Origin: Brevibacillus laterosporus
Lineage (GTDB): Bacteria; Bacillota; Bacilli; Brevibacillales; Brevibacillaceae
Reading direction: 5' to 3'
Length of the DNA stretch: 64,000 nucleotides
Assembly (NCBI RefSeq): GCF_030489605.1
Contig: NZ_JAUKFY010000011.1
Span: 62,001-126,000, forward strand
The translations under genes were made by a program, and so were the position numbers. This document shows, piece by piece, positions 26,768 to 36,506 of this stretch (its first letter is position 1; every line of letters begins with the position of its first letter). The notes below the pieces were generated by a model. The model was not told the origin of the DNA and ran no database searches. It saw only the letters and a list, made by a program, of their open reading frames with translations.

Positions 26768-27265
26768 TTACGCCTCTGATGTAACAGGCTGAATCCATTG
26801 GGCAAAAATAGTTGGAAGATCAAGCAAGAGGAGCAGACGCTCTCCTTCTTGGGCAATTCCTGCTAAATTGGAACCATCCAATCCTGCAACTACCGGTGGG
26901 GCCGTTTTTATGGAGGAAGGTGCAATTTTGGCTACTTCTGATACCCCATCCACAACGATACCTGCTTCAAAGCCGTTTATTTTAAGCACGATAAAACGAC
27001 TATCTTCAGTAAGCTGAATGGATGGCAGTCCAAACAGTTTACGGATTTGCAAGATAGCAAGGATATTCCCGCGCAAATTAATGACACCTTCTACATACTC
27101 TGGTGATTTAGGAACCTTTGTAATAGGCATTGGCTTAACAATCTCCAGGACATTCTCCAATGGAAAACCGAATGTTTCACTACCCATGGTAAATAAGATA
27201 TAAGAAAGGGCCTCGACTTCGCTCTGAGATTGGTTGAGGCCTAGTTGATCTTGATTTAATTCCAT
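26768..27265 (-). CDS. cheW: CheW-domain chemotaxis protein
   Basis: 165 residues: a 20-residue acidic/Gln tail, then one CheW-like SH3 domain. Motifs include YILFTMGSETFGFPLENVLEIV, the VEGVINLRGNILAI core and GIVVDGVSEV. CheW couples chemoreceptors to the CheA kinase. AAAGGGGG precedes the ATG. It is isolated from other chemotaxis genes, although a chemoreceptor lies at 55518-57518 in the same window. Confidence 0.92.
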   Translation of the reverse strand: MELNQDQLGLNQSQSEVEALSYILFTMGSETFGFPLENVLEIVKPMPITKVPKSPEYVEGVINLRGNILAILQIRKLFGLPSIQLTEDSRFIVLKINGFEAGIVVDGVSEVAKIAPSSIKTAPPVVAGLDGSNLAGIAQEGERLLLLLDLPTIFAQWIQPVTSEA

Positions 27266-27922
27266 GAGACTTCCCCCTTTCTATTTTTCCTTCTAAAAGT
27301 ATGTTTATTATATCATCTCAGATGAAAACCGGAATTGTTGCTTTTAGAAAAGCACAGTTTTATGAGCGATGTATGATGTTCGATTTCATTAGGATTAAAT
27401 ACTTGTAGGATTGATTAAATAAACAATAATAAATATATATAAACATATTTCAACGTAATGAAAAAGTTGTTTTTCCGGTTTACAAGAAGATTGTCGTGAA
27501 ATAGCTGAATCGCACGTTTTTGTCCCATTTCAGAAAAGGAAATTACCGAAAAATACATTATTTTCCTAATCTATTAAAATGGCATGCGGTTTTTTTCCAA
27601 GCATCAAATCGTTGCGAGACTCTTGCTGAAAAAGATACAACTACCTGTTTTTCGTTGTTTATTATTGTCGAAATATTTAAATATAAATAAAAGTTAATAA
27701 AGAATAAGTAAATACCATTTTTTTCAATTACAATATATGTATAATTAAATTATAAGATGATTGAAAAGTTAAAAGTGTTAGTTTTATTCTAGCGCAAAAA
27801 AGGAGGGGAGTAACGAGGGAAAATTGTAGCATTTTGTCTATTTTGCAAACAATGAATTGGAAAGCCCCGAACAAACAATCATGAGTGAAGCGTTCAAAAT
27901 TGATTTAGGAGGGACTACTAGA
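27266..27922. other. AT-rich region upstream of the NRPS
   Basis: Very AT-rich stretch with no credible ORF. A TATAAT-like -10 lies near 27740 with a poor -35. An AGGAGGGG sequence near 27801 is not followed by a usable start. No clear operator or riboswitch was seen. Confidence 0.4.
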
Positions 27923-30900
27923 ATGTTTACAAAGAAGAATCTCGTGCGAGGAGAAAGGGAGCAACATTCGCCTGACCAACAAGCCCTTGAGCTAACGAAT
28001 GCAGAAAAATCTCTTTGGATCGCACATCAGATGAAGCCAGCGTTATGCAATGAACCGCTTGGTGTTAAACTGAAGGGGGAAGTTTCTCTAATCCTCTTGC
28101 AGGAAGCTTTAGATCGAATTGTTCAACGGCATCCGGCTTTGCGTATGATCTTTATTTGCCAGGATGGAGAAAATCCACAAAAACTAATTTTGCCTCAAGT
28201 GAATGTTCCAATCACTCCGCACGATTCTACAACGATTTCGCCGATAGAGAAAGAAAATATGATTCAGGACACTTTAGAACTTTTACGCATAGAGCCCTTT
28301 TCGTTGGAGGAAGGACCATTATTACGCCCTTATTTACTTAAAATAAGTGATGAAGAATATCTATTTTATGTTGTTTTTCACCATATCATTTATGATGGCT
28401 GGAGCTCGGGTATTTTCTTGCGGGAACTATCTGCCTTCTATACAGCCTTAAAAAAGGAGGAAGAAATTGCTCAGGACAAGCAGGGAGATACAAGGATTGC
28501 CAAGATTATACAAGCCACTGAAACAGGAGCATTAGCTCATCATGAATCCGATACATACTGGACAAATAAGATGCAAGGCTCTATTCCTTACGTGGGATTT
28601 TCCTCAGATTATTCACCTGCTAAAGGCATGACCTATCAAGGAGATTACATAAGCTGTATAATTGACCCTGCATTGATGCGGAAGGTTGAAAAATTTTCAA
28701 CAGACATGCAGATCAGTGTGTATCGTGTTATGCTAACGGCTTATTTTATCCTTTTGCATCAAATGACTATGGAAGAAGATATCGTAGTTGGTATGCCTGT
28801 GAATCTGAGACCTAGAAAAGACTTTGAAGACATTTTTGGCTATTATATTAACACTCTTCCTATACGTCTTTCTTTAACTGATGTGCAAGATTATAATCAA
28901 TTGCTCAAGCGAGTTGATCAAAATGTTAGAGAGGCCTTGCAGCATCAACATTATCGAGGTGAATCTCTGAGAGAAAACGCCGATTCAACTGAAAAAGGAG
29001 AGAAACCGTTCGTCTCAACGGTATTTAATATGGTAGGTCTTCCTATCATTGAATTTGAGGGACTTGAAGCAGAGGTAACTTATCAATTTAAACGTACCAC
29101 TCTTTTTGATATTGTGTGGCGAGTAGTTAAAAGCGAAGAGAAGCAATACATGATAGAGATAGATTTTAATACGGACTTATATCATTCGAATACTATTGAA
29201 AACCTACTTCAACGCTATATTTATGCATTAGAAACCTTGCTTCAAAACCCCGAAGCATCACTACATACATTGCCATTTCTTATTGAACAGGATTATGAAA
29301 TTTATAAGAAAATAAATCGAAATAATTTGGATTTTCCGACTACAAAAACATTGGATCAGCTTATCGATGATCAAGCGTCTCAATTCCCAGACCGCCTAGC
29401 AATTACTATGGGAGAGGAAGCTATTACATATAAACAATTGCAGGATCGGAGTAATCAGCTTGCTCATTATCTTCTTCAACATCATCTGAAGAAAAGTGAG
29501 CGGGTTGCGTTAGTAATGGATCGTCATATTGATACCATTGTTGCCATGATAGCGATCTTAAAGGCAGGCGGAGCCTATGTTCCTATTGATCCAGATTTTC
29601 CTGCCGAGCGTATACAATATATGGTTGCGGATAGTGAAGCAACCCATCTTATTACTAGAAAGAAATGGGCTCATAAGCTTCGGAATGATTTTGGATGCTG
29701 TTTATTGTGGGAAGAGATTCCTGCAGATCTCCCTGTTGATTCAGTTGAAGCGTGCCATACCCCCGAGGATATTGCTTATATGATCTATACCTCAGGCTCA
29801 ACAGGTAATCCAAAAGGTGTATTATTGTCCCATATTGGAGTTGTAAACTTAATTTATTCCTTAAAGAATAAGTATAAATATACAGAAAAAGATGTTTATT
29901 TACAGTTTGCTTCCCTTATTTTTGATGCCTCCGTGTGGGAAATTTACTCAAGTCTGGTATGTGGTGGAAGACTTCACCTGCTTTCAGACCTGGATCGAAC
30001 ATCTCCAGAAAATTTTGTTCTGACCGTAAACAGCATCAAAGCAAATTATTGTGTTCTTCCTGTTATTTACTTTAAACAGCTATCGCAACTGCCTGAGGAG
30101 ACTTTAGAACAATTAGACTCCCTGAAAGCTATTTTTATTGGCGGTGAAACCTTATCCCCGGAAGCAGTACGCATGTGGCAGCGTAAGGTAGGAACGCGGA
30201 TTCTGATAGCTAATGCTTATGGACCTACGGAGGCTACTGTTTGTAAAACAATCTATGATATTGCAGCAATGTTGCCAGAGGAGAAACAAAGCATTCCAAT
30301 CGGTAAGCCTTTGGCAAACAGTGAAATCTTTATTTTGAATAAACAAGGCATGCTCTGCCCGATAAATGTCCCAGGAGAAATCATTCTTGGAGGCGTAGGA
30401 CTAGCAAAGGGGTATTTAAATCAAGCCGATCAAACAAAGGCGGCTTTTGTTTCACTTGCTCTTCCTAACCAACCTGAGAAAAGGTTTTATCGCACCGGGG
30501 ATATAGGGCGCATTCTACCAGATGGCAACTTGGAATTTATGGGGCGCATGGATCATCAGGTAAAAATTAGAGGCTATCGGATAGAACTAGACGAAATTGA
30601 AACCGTATTATTACAACATCCAAAGGTAAAGGATTCTGCCATTGTTGTCTATAAGGATGATCATGATCGTTCTAGATTAGTAGCCTTTTATATGACTGCT
30701 GATTCTGTTGGAGACCTACCAGTGGATGAACTAGTAACCTATCTGAATCAAAGGCTACCTGTATACATGGTACCGGAGCATTTCTATACCCTGTCATCAA
30801 TGCCGCTCTCACCTAGCGGAAAAGTGGATCGTAAGTCATTAGCTCAACAAGCTAAATCACTCATGACCACGGAGAGTAGAATATATATATCACCCAATAC

Positions 30901-33900
30901 GCCTACAGAAAAAGCTGTAATACAAATATGGGCGAAAGTGCTTCAAATAGAAGAGGCCAAAATCAGTATCAATGATGACTTTTTTGCACTAGGAGGTCAC
31001 TCGTTAATAGCGATTAAGGTGATCAATCAGGTACAAAAGCAATTAGAAGCCAAAATCGAGCTTAAGGATTTATTCCAGTATCGTACGGCAGAACGCTTGG
31101 CAGTATTTATTGACGAGCAGGCTACTACAAATCCTGCTGATCAAGTAAGCAAGGATATAGATAGATTGCCGTACGTTATGGAACAAGAGCATTATACCTT
31201 GTCGAATGCTCAGAAAAGACTATGGTTCTTGGAAAAATGGAATAATAGTTCAGGCGTGTACCATGTTCCGATAGAGATGAAAATTAAACCAGGCCTTGAT
31301 CCAGATTTGTTCAGACAGGCTCTAGAAATATTGATCAATCGACATGAGATCCTGCGTACTACATTTGTCGAGTTCCAGGGTGAACCTAGACAGGTTATAC
31401 ACAATTCTTTTGAGTTAGCATTTTATCAAAAGGACTTGTCTCATTTACGAGAAGAACAACAGAAAGCTTTTATCGAAGAAGAGATAAGAAATGATATGAA
31501 AGAGCCATTTGACTTGTCTAATGGACCTTTATTTAGAATCTCGTTATATTCGCTTTCGGATGAGCTAAGCCATCTCTATTTAAATTTTCATCACCTCATC
31601 ACGGATGAATGGAGTATACAGCTACTCCTGCAAGAGTGCATGGAGGTTTATCAGGCTCAAGAGCAAGGGAAGAAACCAAGCTTACAGCCTATTGAGCATC
31701 GATATATTGATTATGCAGAATGGCAGGAACAAAAGCTTAAGGAGGGCTATTGGAAAGCGGAAGAGGAATACTGGCTTGAACAACTGAAAGGACCTTTGCC
31801 GGTTCTAGAACTGCCTCTGGATTTCATTCGACCTAAGGAACAGACCTTTGAAGGTGAAACCATTGATTTTCCTCTTACTAAAAAGCTCACTCAGCAGTTA
31901 AAAGAAGTGGGGAAAGCTGAAAGCGTTACGATGAATATGCTACTATTGTCTGCTTATTTCAAACTATTAAGCCATTTCTCTGGACAAGAGGATATCATTG
32001 TGGGAACCCCTATCGCTGGGCGAATACATGAATCGTTAGAGCATATTCAAGGCTTTTTTGTAAACACATTAGCTATTCGGGTGAATTTCCAAGGTGTGGA
32101 TACCTTGCACCAGCTTATGCAAAAGGTAAAGGAGACCACCTTAGCAGCTTATCATCATCAGGCGTATCCTTTTGATAGTCTGATAGAGCTAATCAATCCT
32201 GATCGAATGGAAAATCAAACACCTATCTTTTCAACGATGTTTACCTATGAAAATAATCTAAATTTACAGCAGGGTGACTATCAATTAGAAGTGCTTCCAT
32301 GCGATATCAATACGAGTAAATTTGATCTTTCGTTAGCCGTATATGAGAAGAATCAACAATTACATCTAGCGTTTGAATATAACAAAGATTTATTTACACA
32401 AGATACGATTTCTCGATTTGCTGGTAGCTTGGAGAAAATCCTGGAAGCATTCATCAACCAGCGTCTGTCTGCACCACATCTGCTAGATTTATTGACAGAT
32501 GAGGAGAAACATCTGTATCAGGAAGTAAACGGTACAAAAGCCGCATTTCCTTTTGAGCAAACGATTCAGGAACGATTTTATGAACAGGCAAGCAAGTATC
32601 CTCATAAAATCGCAATTTCAATGGGAGAGCAGTCTCTTACTTATGAAGAGGTAAACCTAGCTTCCAATCAGGTAGCTCATTATTTACGTTTTACCGGGAT
32701 GAGACCGCAAGAAAAGATAGCTATATTACTTGATAGAAGCATCGAGAGCATTATTGCTTTGCTAGGTATCTTAAAGGCAGGAGGAGCTTATGTTCCGATT
32801 GATACAGGCTATCCAAAGGATCGTATTGAATATATCTTAGAAGACAGTCAAACCTCATACATGATTACAAGAGATGCTCACATGAAGGGTTTATCACGTT
32901 ATACAGGCGTCATCGTGCGCATGGAAGATGTGTATGAGCTTGGACAAACCAATCATGTGGAAACCTTAAGTACTGCAGAGGATATAGCTTACGTCATTTA
33001 TACATCTGGCTCGACAGGGAAACCAAAGGGCACATTACTGCGCCATCGTGGGGTTCTTAATCTGATTCAGTGGAGGAAGGATCAGTTTCAGGTAAATTGC
33101 GAGGATATCTTTGTTCAGTTTGCTTCCTTTAGCTTTGACACCTCTGTTTCTGAGATCTTTTCAGCCTTGTTGCACGGAGCTAGATTGCACATTTTATCTG
33201 AAGATGAGAGATATTCTGTCAGTGCCTATGCTCTTGCAGTTCAAAAGGTTAAGGCTACAATCACGGATGTGCCAATCGTATTTTTCCATAACTTAATTGC
33301 TTCCCTGAATGATACAGAAGCACAAATGGTAAAAACGTTACGTATGATGATGGTTGGGGGAGAAGCTCTACCTGCTGAATCTGTACGAGCATGGCATAAC
33401 AGATTTGGTCAGCAGACGTTGATTATCAACGAATACGGCCCGACAGAGGCTACTGTTTCTGCAACGTTTTATCCAATTCATCGGATCGAGCCTGAGCAAA
33501 AAAACGTTCCGATTGGAAAGCCGCTTGCCAATACCAAGATTCACATTCTCCATTCTAAAAAAATGCCGTGCCCAATTGGAGCAATTGGTGAGATTTATAT
33601 CGAGAGTGTTGGACTTTCACCAGGGTATTGGAATCAGGAGAAGAAAAATGAAGAAGTATTTATCTCAAATCCGTTCACTCATGAGTTTGCAGATAGACTA
33701 TATCGCACAGGTGATTTAGCTAGATGGTTACCTGACGGCAATATCGAATTCGTGGGCAGAAGGGATGATCAAATTAAAATTAGGGGTTACCGTGTAGAAT
33801 TAGGTGAAATAGAAGAGACGCTTTTACAGCATCCATTGATTCATCAATCTGTTGTGCTGGCAGTAGATTCTGGAGCAGAGAAAGTTCTTGTTTCCTATTA

Positions 33901-35551
33901 CACTACGAATAGTCAACAAGAAATCCAAGCCGGCGAATTAAATTCCTTTTTATCTGGAACACTTCCAGAATATATGCTTCCAAGGCACTATATTCATCTT
34001 GAGGAACTACCGTTAACTCCAAATGGTAAAATTGATCGAAAAAGCTTGATGCAGAACTCTCCACATTTCGTGAAAAAAGAAAGAAGCTTTACTAAGCCTG
34101 AGACGGAGTTGCAAATAGAAATTGCACAAATTTGGGAGCAGGTATTGGATGTGAAGCCTGTTGGCCTAGGGGATGATTTTTTTGAGCTAGGTGGACACTC
34201 CTTAAAAATCATGCCTGTTCTTGTACAATTAAAGCCTAAATATCCGATGATTCGAATTCAGGATTTTTTCAAATTCCGTACAGTAGCAAAGCTTGCTCAG
34301 TATTTAGAAGAAAAGCAAGAACAAAGCACATCAAGCGTAGAACAATCTTCAAAAGCTGCCAAACCTGCAACGAATCAGATGCAAAAGAAGAAACGCGAAA
34401 AAGTGTCTAACATCACTGTAAATGTACCAAAAGGAGTCTTTCTTACAGGTGCTACTGGTTTCTTGGGTGCCTATATTCTAAAGGAATTGCTTGAAATACC
34501 TTCAATTCCTATCCACTGTCTCGTGCGTAAAACAGGCGATGTCTCGATTGAAAGAAAACTAGAGGAAAAAATGGTGTTCTATTTTGGACAAGACGTTCTT
34601 TCGCAAATGAAGGGTAGAGTTTTCGCGGTGGAAGGTGATTTAAGCAGCAAAGGCCTAGGGATGGATTCTTTCGTATGGGATCATTTAGCAGGAAAGATTG
34701 ATTCGGTTATTCACTGTGGAGGAGAGGTAAGACATTATGGAGATCGTGAGCATTTTCATAAAGTGAATCTTGATTCTACAAATGAACTAATTCAACTATC
34801 GAAAAAATTAAAAGCGCGGTTCCATTATATTTCCACATTAAGCGTGGTTGGGCACTCTATCCATGATCCAGCAGAATTTATGTTTTATGAAACCGATTTT
34901 GACCGTGGTCAAGAGATAGAAAATGTGTATGTGGAAAGTAAGTTTTTATCAGAGAAAAGTGTAAGACAAGCCATGCAAGAGGGATTGGATGCAACCATTT
35001 ACCGAGTAGGTAATCTGGTTGGGCATTCTGTGACAGGTAAGTTTCAATATAACATTCATGAAAATGCATTTTATCGCTTGCTGAAAGCCATTTTCTTATT
35101 ACGAGTTGCGCCTTCAATACCTGGCTACATGGATTTAACACCTATTGATTACGGAAGCAAGGCTATTGTACAGCTTTCGTGCCAGCTAGAGACAATCGGT
35201 GAGACGCTGCACATATGTAATCCGGCTCAAATTACCTGGGAGGATTTTATCCGTAATATACAACAAGCAGGATATCCGGTTTCTCTCATTCAGGCGGAGG
35301 AGTATATTCAGACTCTTTATCAGGGAGATCTTTCTGACGAGCAACAGCAGGCATTGGAGTTGATCCTGCCTTCCTTGGAAGCTAGTGAAGGAATGTCTAT
35401 TTCGATGCCTGATTGTGCGCTTGCACAAGAATTTTTACAAAATACCCCCGTTGTTTGTCCAAAACCGACAGAACAACTTATAAGAGGTATGATCGAATAT
35501 GCTGTAGAAGTAAACTTTTTTCCTGCAATACAGGAGACTATCTTAAAGTAA
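27923..35551 (+). CDS. Two-module NRPS ending in a thioester reductase
   Basis: 2542 residues from ATG 27923, chosen for the AGGAGGG nine bases upstream; the frame is open to a TTG at 27857 without a site. Domains by landmark: C1 (HHIIYDGWS, about 152), A1 (IYTSGSTGNPKG, about 621), T1 (GGHSL, about 1023), C2 (HHLITDEWS, about 1222), A2 (IYTSGSTGKPKG, about 1691), T2 (GGHSL, about 2089), and a reductase (TGATGFLGAY, about 2176; YVESK, about 2335). There is no thioesterase, so release should be an NADPH-dependent reduction to an aldehyde or alcohol. A condensation domain before the first A domain suggests that an acyl group is attached first. Pocket residues read DAWVFGAVCK for A1 and DTSDMGEVSK for A2. 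No exporter, acyl ligase or PPTase lies beside it. Confidence 0.92.
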   Translation: MFTKKNLVRGEREQHSPDQQALELTNAEKSLWIAHQMKPALCNEPLGVKLKGEVSLILLQEALDRIVQRHPALRMIFICQDGENPQKLILPQVNVPITPHDSTTISPIEKENMIQDTLELLRIEPFSLEEGPLLRPYLLKISDEEYLFYVVFHHIIYDGWSSGIFLRELSAFYTALKKEEEIAQDKQGDTRIAKIIQATETGALAHHESDTYWTNKMQGSIPYVGFSSDYSPAKGMTYQGDYISCIIDPALMRKVEKFSTDMQISVYRVMLTAYFILLHQMTMEEDIVVGMPVNLRPRKDFEDIFGYYINTLPIRLSLTDVQDYNQLLKRVDQNVREALQHQHYRGESLRENADSTEKGEKPFVSTVFNMVGLPIIEFEGLEAEVTYQFKRTTLFDIVWRVVKSEEKQYMIEIDFNTDLYHSNTIENLLQRYIYALETLLQNPEASLHTLPFLIEQDYEIYKKINRNNLDFPTTKTLDQLIDDQASQFPDRLAITMGEEAITYKQLQDRSNQLAHYLLQHHLKKSERVALVMDRHIDTIVAMIAILKAGGAYVPIDPDFPAERIQYMVADSEATHLITRKKWAHKLRNDFGCCLLWEEIPADLPVDSVEACHTPEDIAYMIYTSGSTGNPKGVLLSHIGVVNLIYSLKNKYKYTEKDVYLQFASLIFDASVWEIYSSLVCGGRLHLLSDLDRTSPENFVLTVNSIKANYCVLPVIYFKQLSQLPEETLEQLDSLKAIFIGGETLSPEAVRMWQRKVGTRILIANAYGPTEATVCKTIYDIAAMLPEEKQSIPIGKPLANSEIFILNKQGMLCPINVPGEIILGGVGLAKGYLNQADQTKAAFVSLALPNQPEKRFYRTGDIGRILPDGNLEFMGRMDHQVKIRGYRIELDEIETVLLQHPKVKDSAIVVYKDDHDRSRLVAFYMTADSVGDLPVDELVTYLNQRLPVYMVPEHFYTLSSMPLSPSGKVDRKSLAQQAKSLMTTESRIYISPNTPTEKAVIQIWAKVLQIEEAKISINDDFFALGGHSLIAIKVINQVQKQLEAKIELKDLFQYRTAERLAVFIDEQATTNPADQVSKDIDRLPYVMEQEHYTLSNAQKRLWFLEKWNNSSGVYHVPIEMKIKPGLDPDLFRQALEILINRHEILRTTFVEFQGEPRQVIHNSFELAFYQKDLSHLREEQQKAFIEEEIRNDMKEPFDLSNGPLFRISLYSLSDELSHLYLNFHHLITDEWSIQLLLQECMEVYQAQEQGKKPSLQPIEHRYIDYAEWQEQKLKEGYWKAEEEYWLEQLKGPLPVLELPLDFIRPKEQTFEGETIDFPLTKKLTQQLKEVGKAESVTMNMLLLSAYFKLLSHFSGQEDIIVGTPIAGRIHESLEHIQGFFVNTLAIRVNFQGVDTLHQLMQKVKETTLAAYHHQAYPFDSLIELINPDRMENQTPIFSTMFTYENNLNLQQGDYQLEVLPCDINTSKFDLSLAVYEKNQQLHLAFEYNKDLFTQDTISRFAGSLEKILEAFINQRLSAPHLLDLLTDEEKHLYQEVNGTKAAFPFEQTIQERFYEQASKYPHKIAISMGEQSLTYEEVNLASNQVAHYLRFTGMRPQEKIAILLDRSIESIIALLGILKAGGAYVPIDTGYPKDRIEYILEDSQTSYMITRDAHMKGLSRYTGVIVRMEDVYELGQTNHVETLSTAEDIAYVIYTSGSTGKPKGTLLRHRGVLNLIQWRKDQFQVNCEDIFVQFASFSFDTSVSEIFSALLHGARLHILSEDERYSVSAYALAVQKVKATITDVPIVFFHNLIASLNDTEAQMVKTLRMMMVGGEALPAESVRAWHNRFGQQTLIINEYGPTEATVSATFYPIHRIEPEQKNVPIGKPLANTKIHILHSKKMPCPIGAIGEIYIESVGLSPGYWNQEKKNEEVFISNPFTHEFADRLYRTGDLARWLPDGNIEFVGRRDDQIKIRGYRVELGEIEETLLQHPLIHQSVVLAVDSGAEKVLVSYYTTNSQQEIQAGELNSFLSGTLPEYMLPRHYIHLEELPLTPNGKIDRKSLMQNSPHFVKKERSFTKPETELQIEIAQIWEQVLDVKPVGLGDDFFELGGHSLKIMPVLVQLKPKYPMIRIQDFFKFRTVAKLAQYLEEKQEQSTSSVEQSSKAAKPATNQMQKKKREKVSNITVNVPKGVFLTGATGFLGAYILKELLEIPSIPIHCLVRKTGDVSIERKLEEKMVFYFGQDVLSQMKGRVFAVEGDLSSKGLGMDSFVWDHLAGKIDSVIHCGGEVRHYGDREHFHKVNLDSTNELIQLSKKLKARFHYISTLSVVGHSIHDPAEFMFYETDFDRGQEIENVYVESKFLSEKSVRQAMQEGLDATIYRVGNLVGHSVTGKFQYNIHENAFYRLLKAIFLLRVAPSIPGYMDLTPIDYGSKAIVQLSCQLETIGETLHICNPAQITWEDFIRNIQQAGYPVSLIQAEEYIQTLYQGDLSDEQQQALELILPSLEASEGMSISMPDCALAQEFLQNTPVVCPKPTEQLIRGMIEYAVEVNFFPAIQETILK

Positions 35552-35584
35552 CAGTTGCATAGTAAATTTTTACGGTCAATAAAA

Positions 35585-35622
35585 AGCGTGTAGACCTTTG
35601 TATCCGAGGGTGTCTACACGCT
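35585..35622. terminator. Strong hairpin after the NRPS
   Basis: Perfect 11-bp arms AGCGTGTAGAC (35585-35595) and GTCTACACGCT (35612-35622). Confidence 0.65.
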
Positions 35623-35665
35623 AAAGGCTTATCCATTTGTCAAAAAAAGATAAGCCTTTCTTTTT
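35623..35665. terminator. Second terminator, shared with the convergent gene
   Basis: Perfect arms AAAGGCTTATC (35623-35633) and GATAAGCCTTT (35649-35659), then CTTTTTCT. It adjoins the previous hairpin, forming a tandem block between the NRPS and the opposite-strand gene. Confidence 0.8.
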
Positions 35666-35667
35666 CT

Positions 35668-36171
35668 CTATAAATAGAGATTAGGTTCCACGGCAAAATC
35701 GAAGTCCTCAATATCATAAAATTGAATTGGAATCACATATTCCAGCAAACGATCCTGCCATTCGGTTTGATCAGTAATCAGAGGAACGTCCCATTTCATT
35801 GCTGTTAAGATTAATTCTGTTTCAATGGGGTCAAAAAGCTCTCCCCACATGGCGGTATCCTCCGCTTTCACAATTGTAAAGTGAACAGTATCACTATGTT
35901 CAAAGGTAACAGTAGACCATGGTGCTACCAATGATTTTTCCATCATTTTACGTCGAAACGGATTGTTGAAATATTGGATCATGTCGCCAATAATTTCCCT
36001 TACCCGTTGCTCTTCTTCCGGGTCATGCATGATGGGACTAGAACTTCCGATAAATTCGTCCAGTTCACGGAGAGTAGAGGAAGGGATGAGGTATTCGACA
36101 GGCTCGCTTGGCACTAGTAAATTGCCGTATATAGCTAGCATGATGGCTTCAATCACAAACGGTTTCTTCAC
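35668..36171 (-). CDS. PIN-like domain protein, function unknown
   Basis: About 167 residues from GTG 36171, which has AAGGAGGAGG eight bases upstream; the ATG at 36195 has no ribosome site. The opening YLIPSSTLRELDEFI and the closing ILTAMKWDVPLITDQTEWQ resemble the first and last strands of PIN-fold nucleases (acidic residue after a strand, then TD near the end). Not all four acidic residues are evident, so activity is doubtful. No antitoxin-like gene lies beside it. Family resemblance is tentative. Confidence 0.4.
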   Translation of the reverse strand: MKKPFVIEAIMLAIYGNLLVPSEPVEYLIPSSTLRELDEFIGSSSPIMHDPEEEQRVREIIGDMIQYFNNPFRRKMMEKSLVAPWSTVTFEHSDTVHFTIVKAEDTAMWGELFDPIETELILTAMKWDVPLITDQTEWQDRLLEYVIPIQFYDIEDFDFAVEPNLYL

Positions 36172-36277
36172 TTTTGTCTCCTCCTCCTTACTCATCCATC
36201 ATACTGAAAAGGATGCTTGACAACAAGTGGAGTTACTCGTATGATGACAATATAAAACTTAAAAGAACGCAACTCTC

Positions 36278-36410
36278 AGTCAAAGGGGAGTAGCTTTTAC
36301 AGCAAAGTCGTCATTACAGGATGTATATCCTCGGCTTTGTTGGCAACTGACCGTTGTTAGCAAGACCTTTGCCTATGTACAGGATATGTACGTAGGTAAA
36401 GGTCTTTTTT
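36278..36410 (+). ncRNA. yybP-ykoY (Mn2+) riboswitch with terminator
   Basis: Contains the hallmark segments AAAGGGGAGTAGC (near 36282), AAAGTCGTCATTACAGG and GGCTTTGTTGGCAAC of the yybP-ykoY motif. It ends with a 14-bp terminator stem: AAGACCTTTGCCTA at 36362-36375 opposite TAGGTAAAGGTCTT at 36393-36406, then T6. It sits directly upstream of a TerC-family gene, the classic arrangement. High Mn2+ should favour anti-termination and expression. Confidence 0.9.
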
Positions 36411-36506
36411 GTTGTCAATCATGATGTTTTCATGAAGAACCAGCAAAGAGATCAAAGTAAGGCGTTCAGTAAGATGAGCCCACGGAGGGCAGGGAGGGAA
36501 GAGATT

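Noticed and set aside
27797-27860. AGGAGGGG site 118 bases before the NRPS start
   Set aside because: No usable start codon at the right distance; a leader peptide was considered but not supported.
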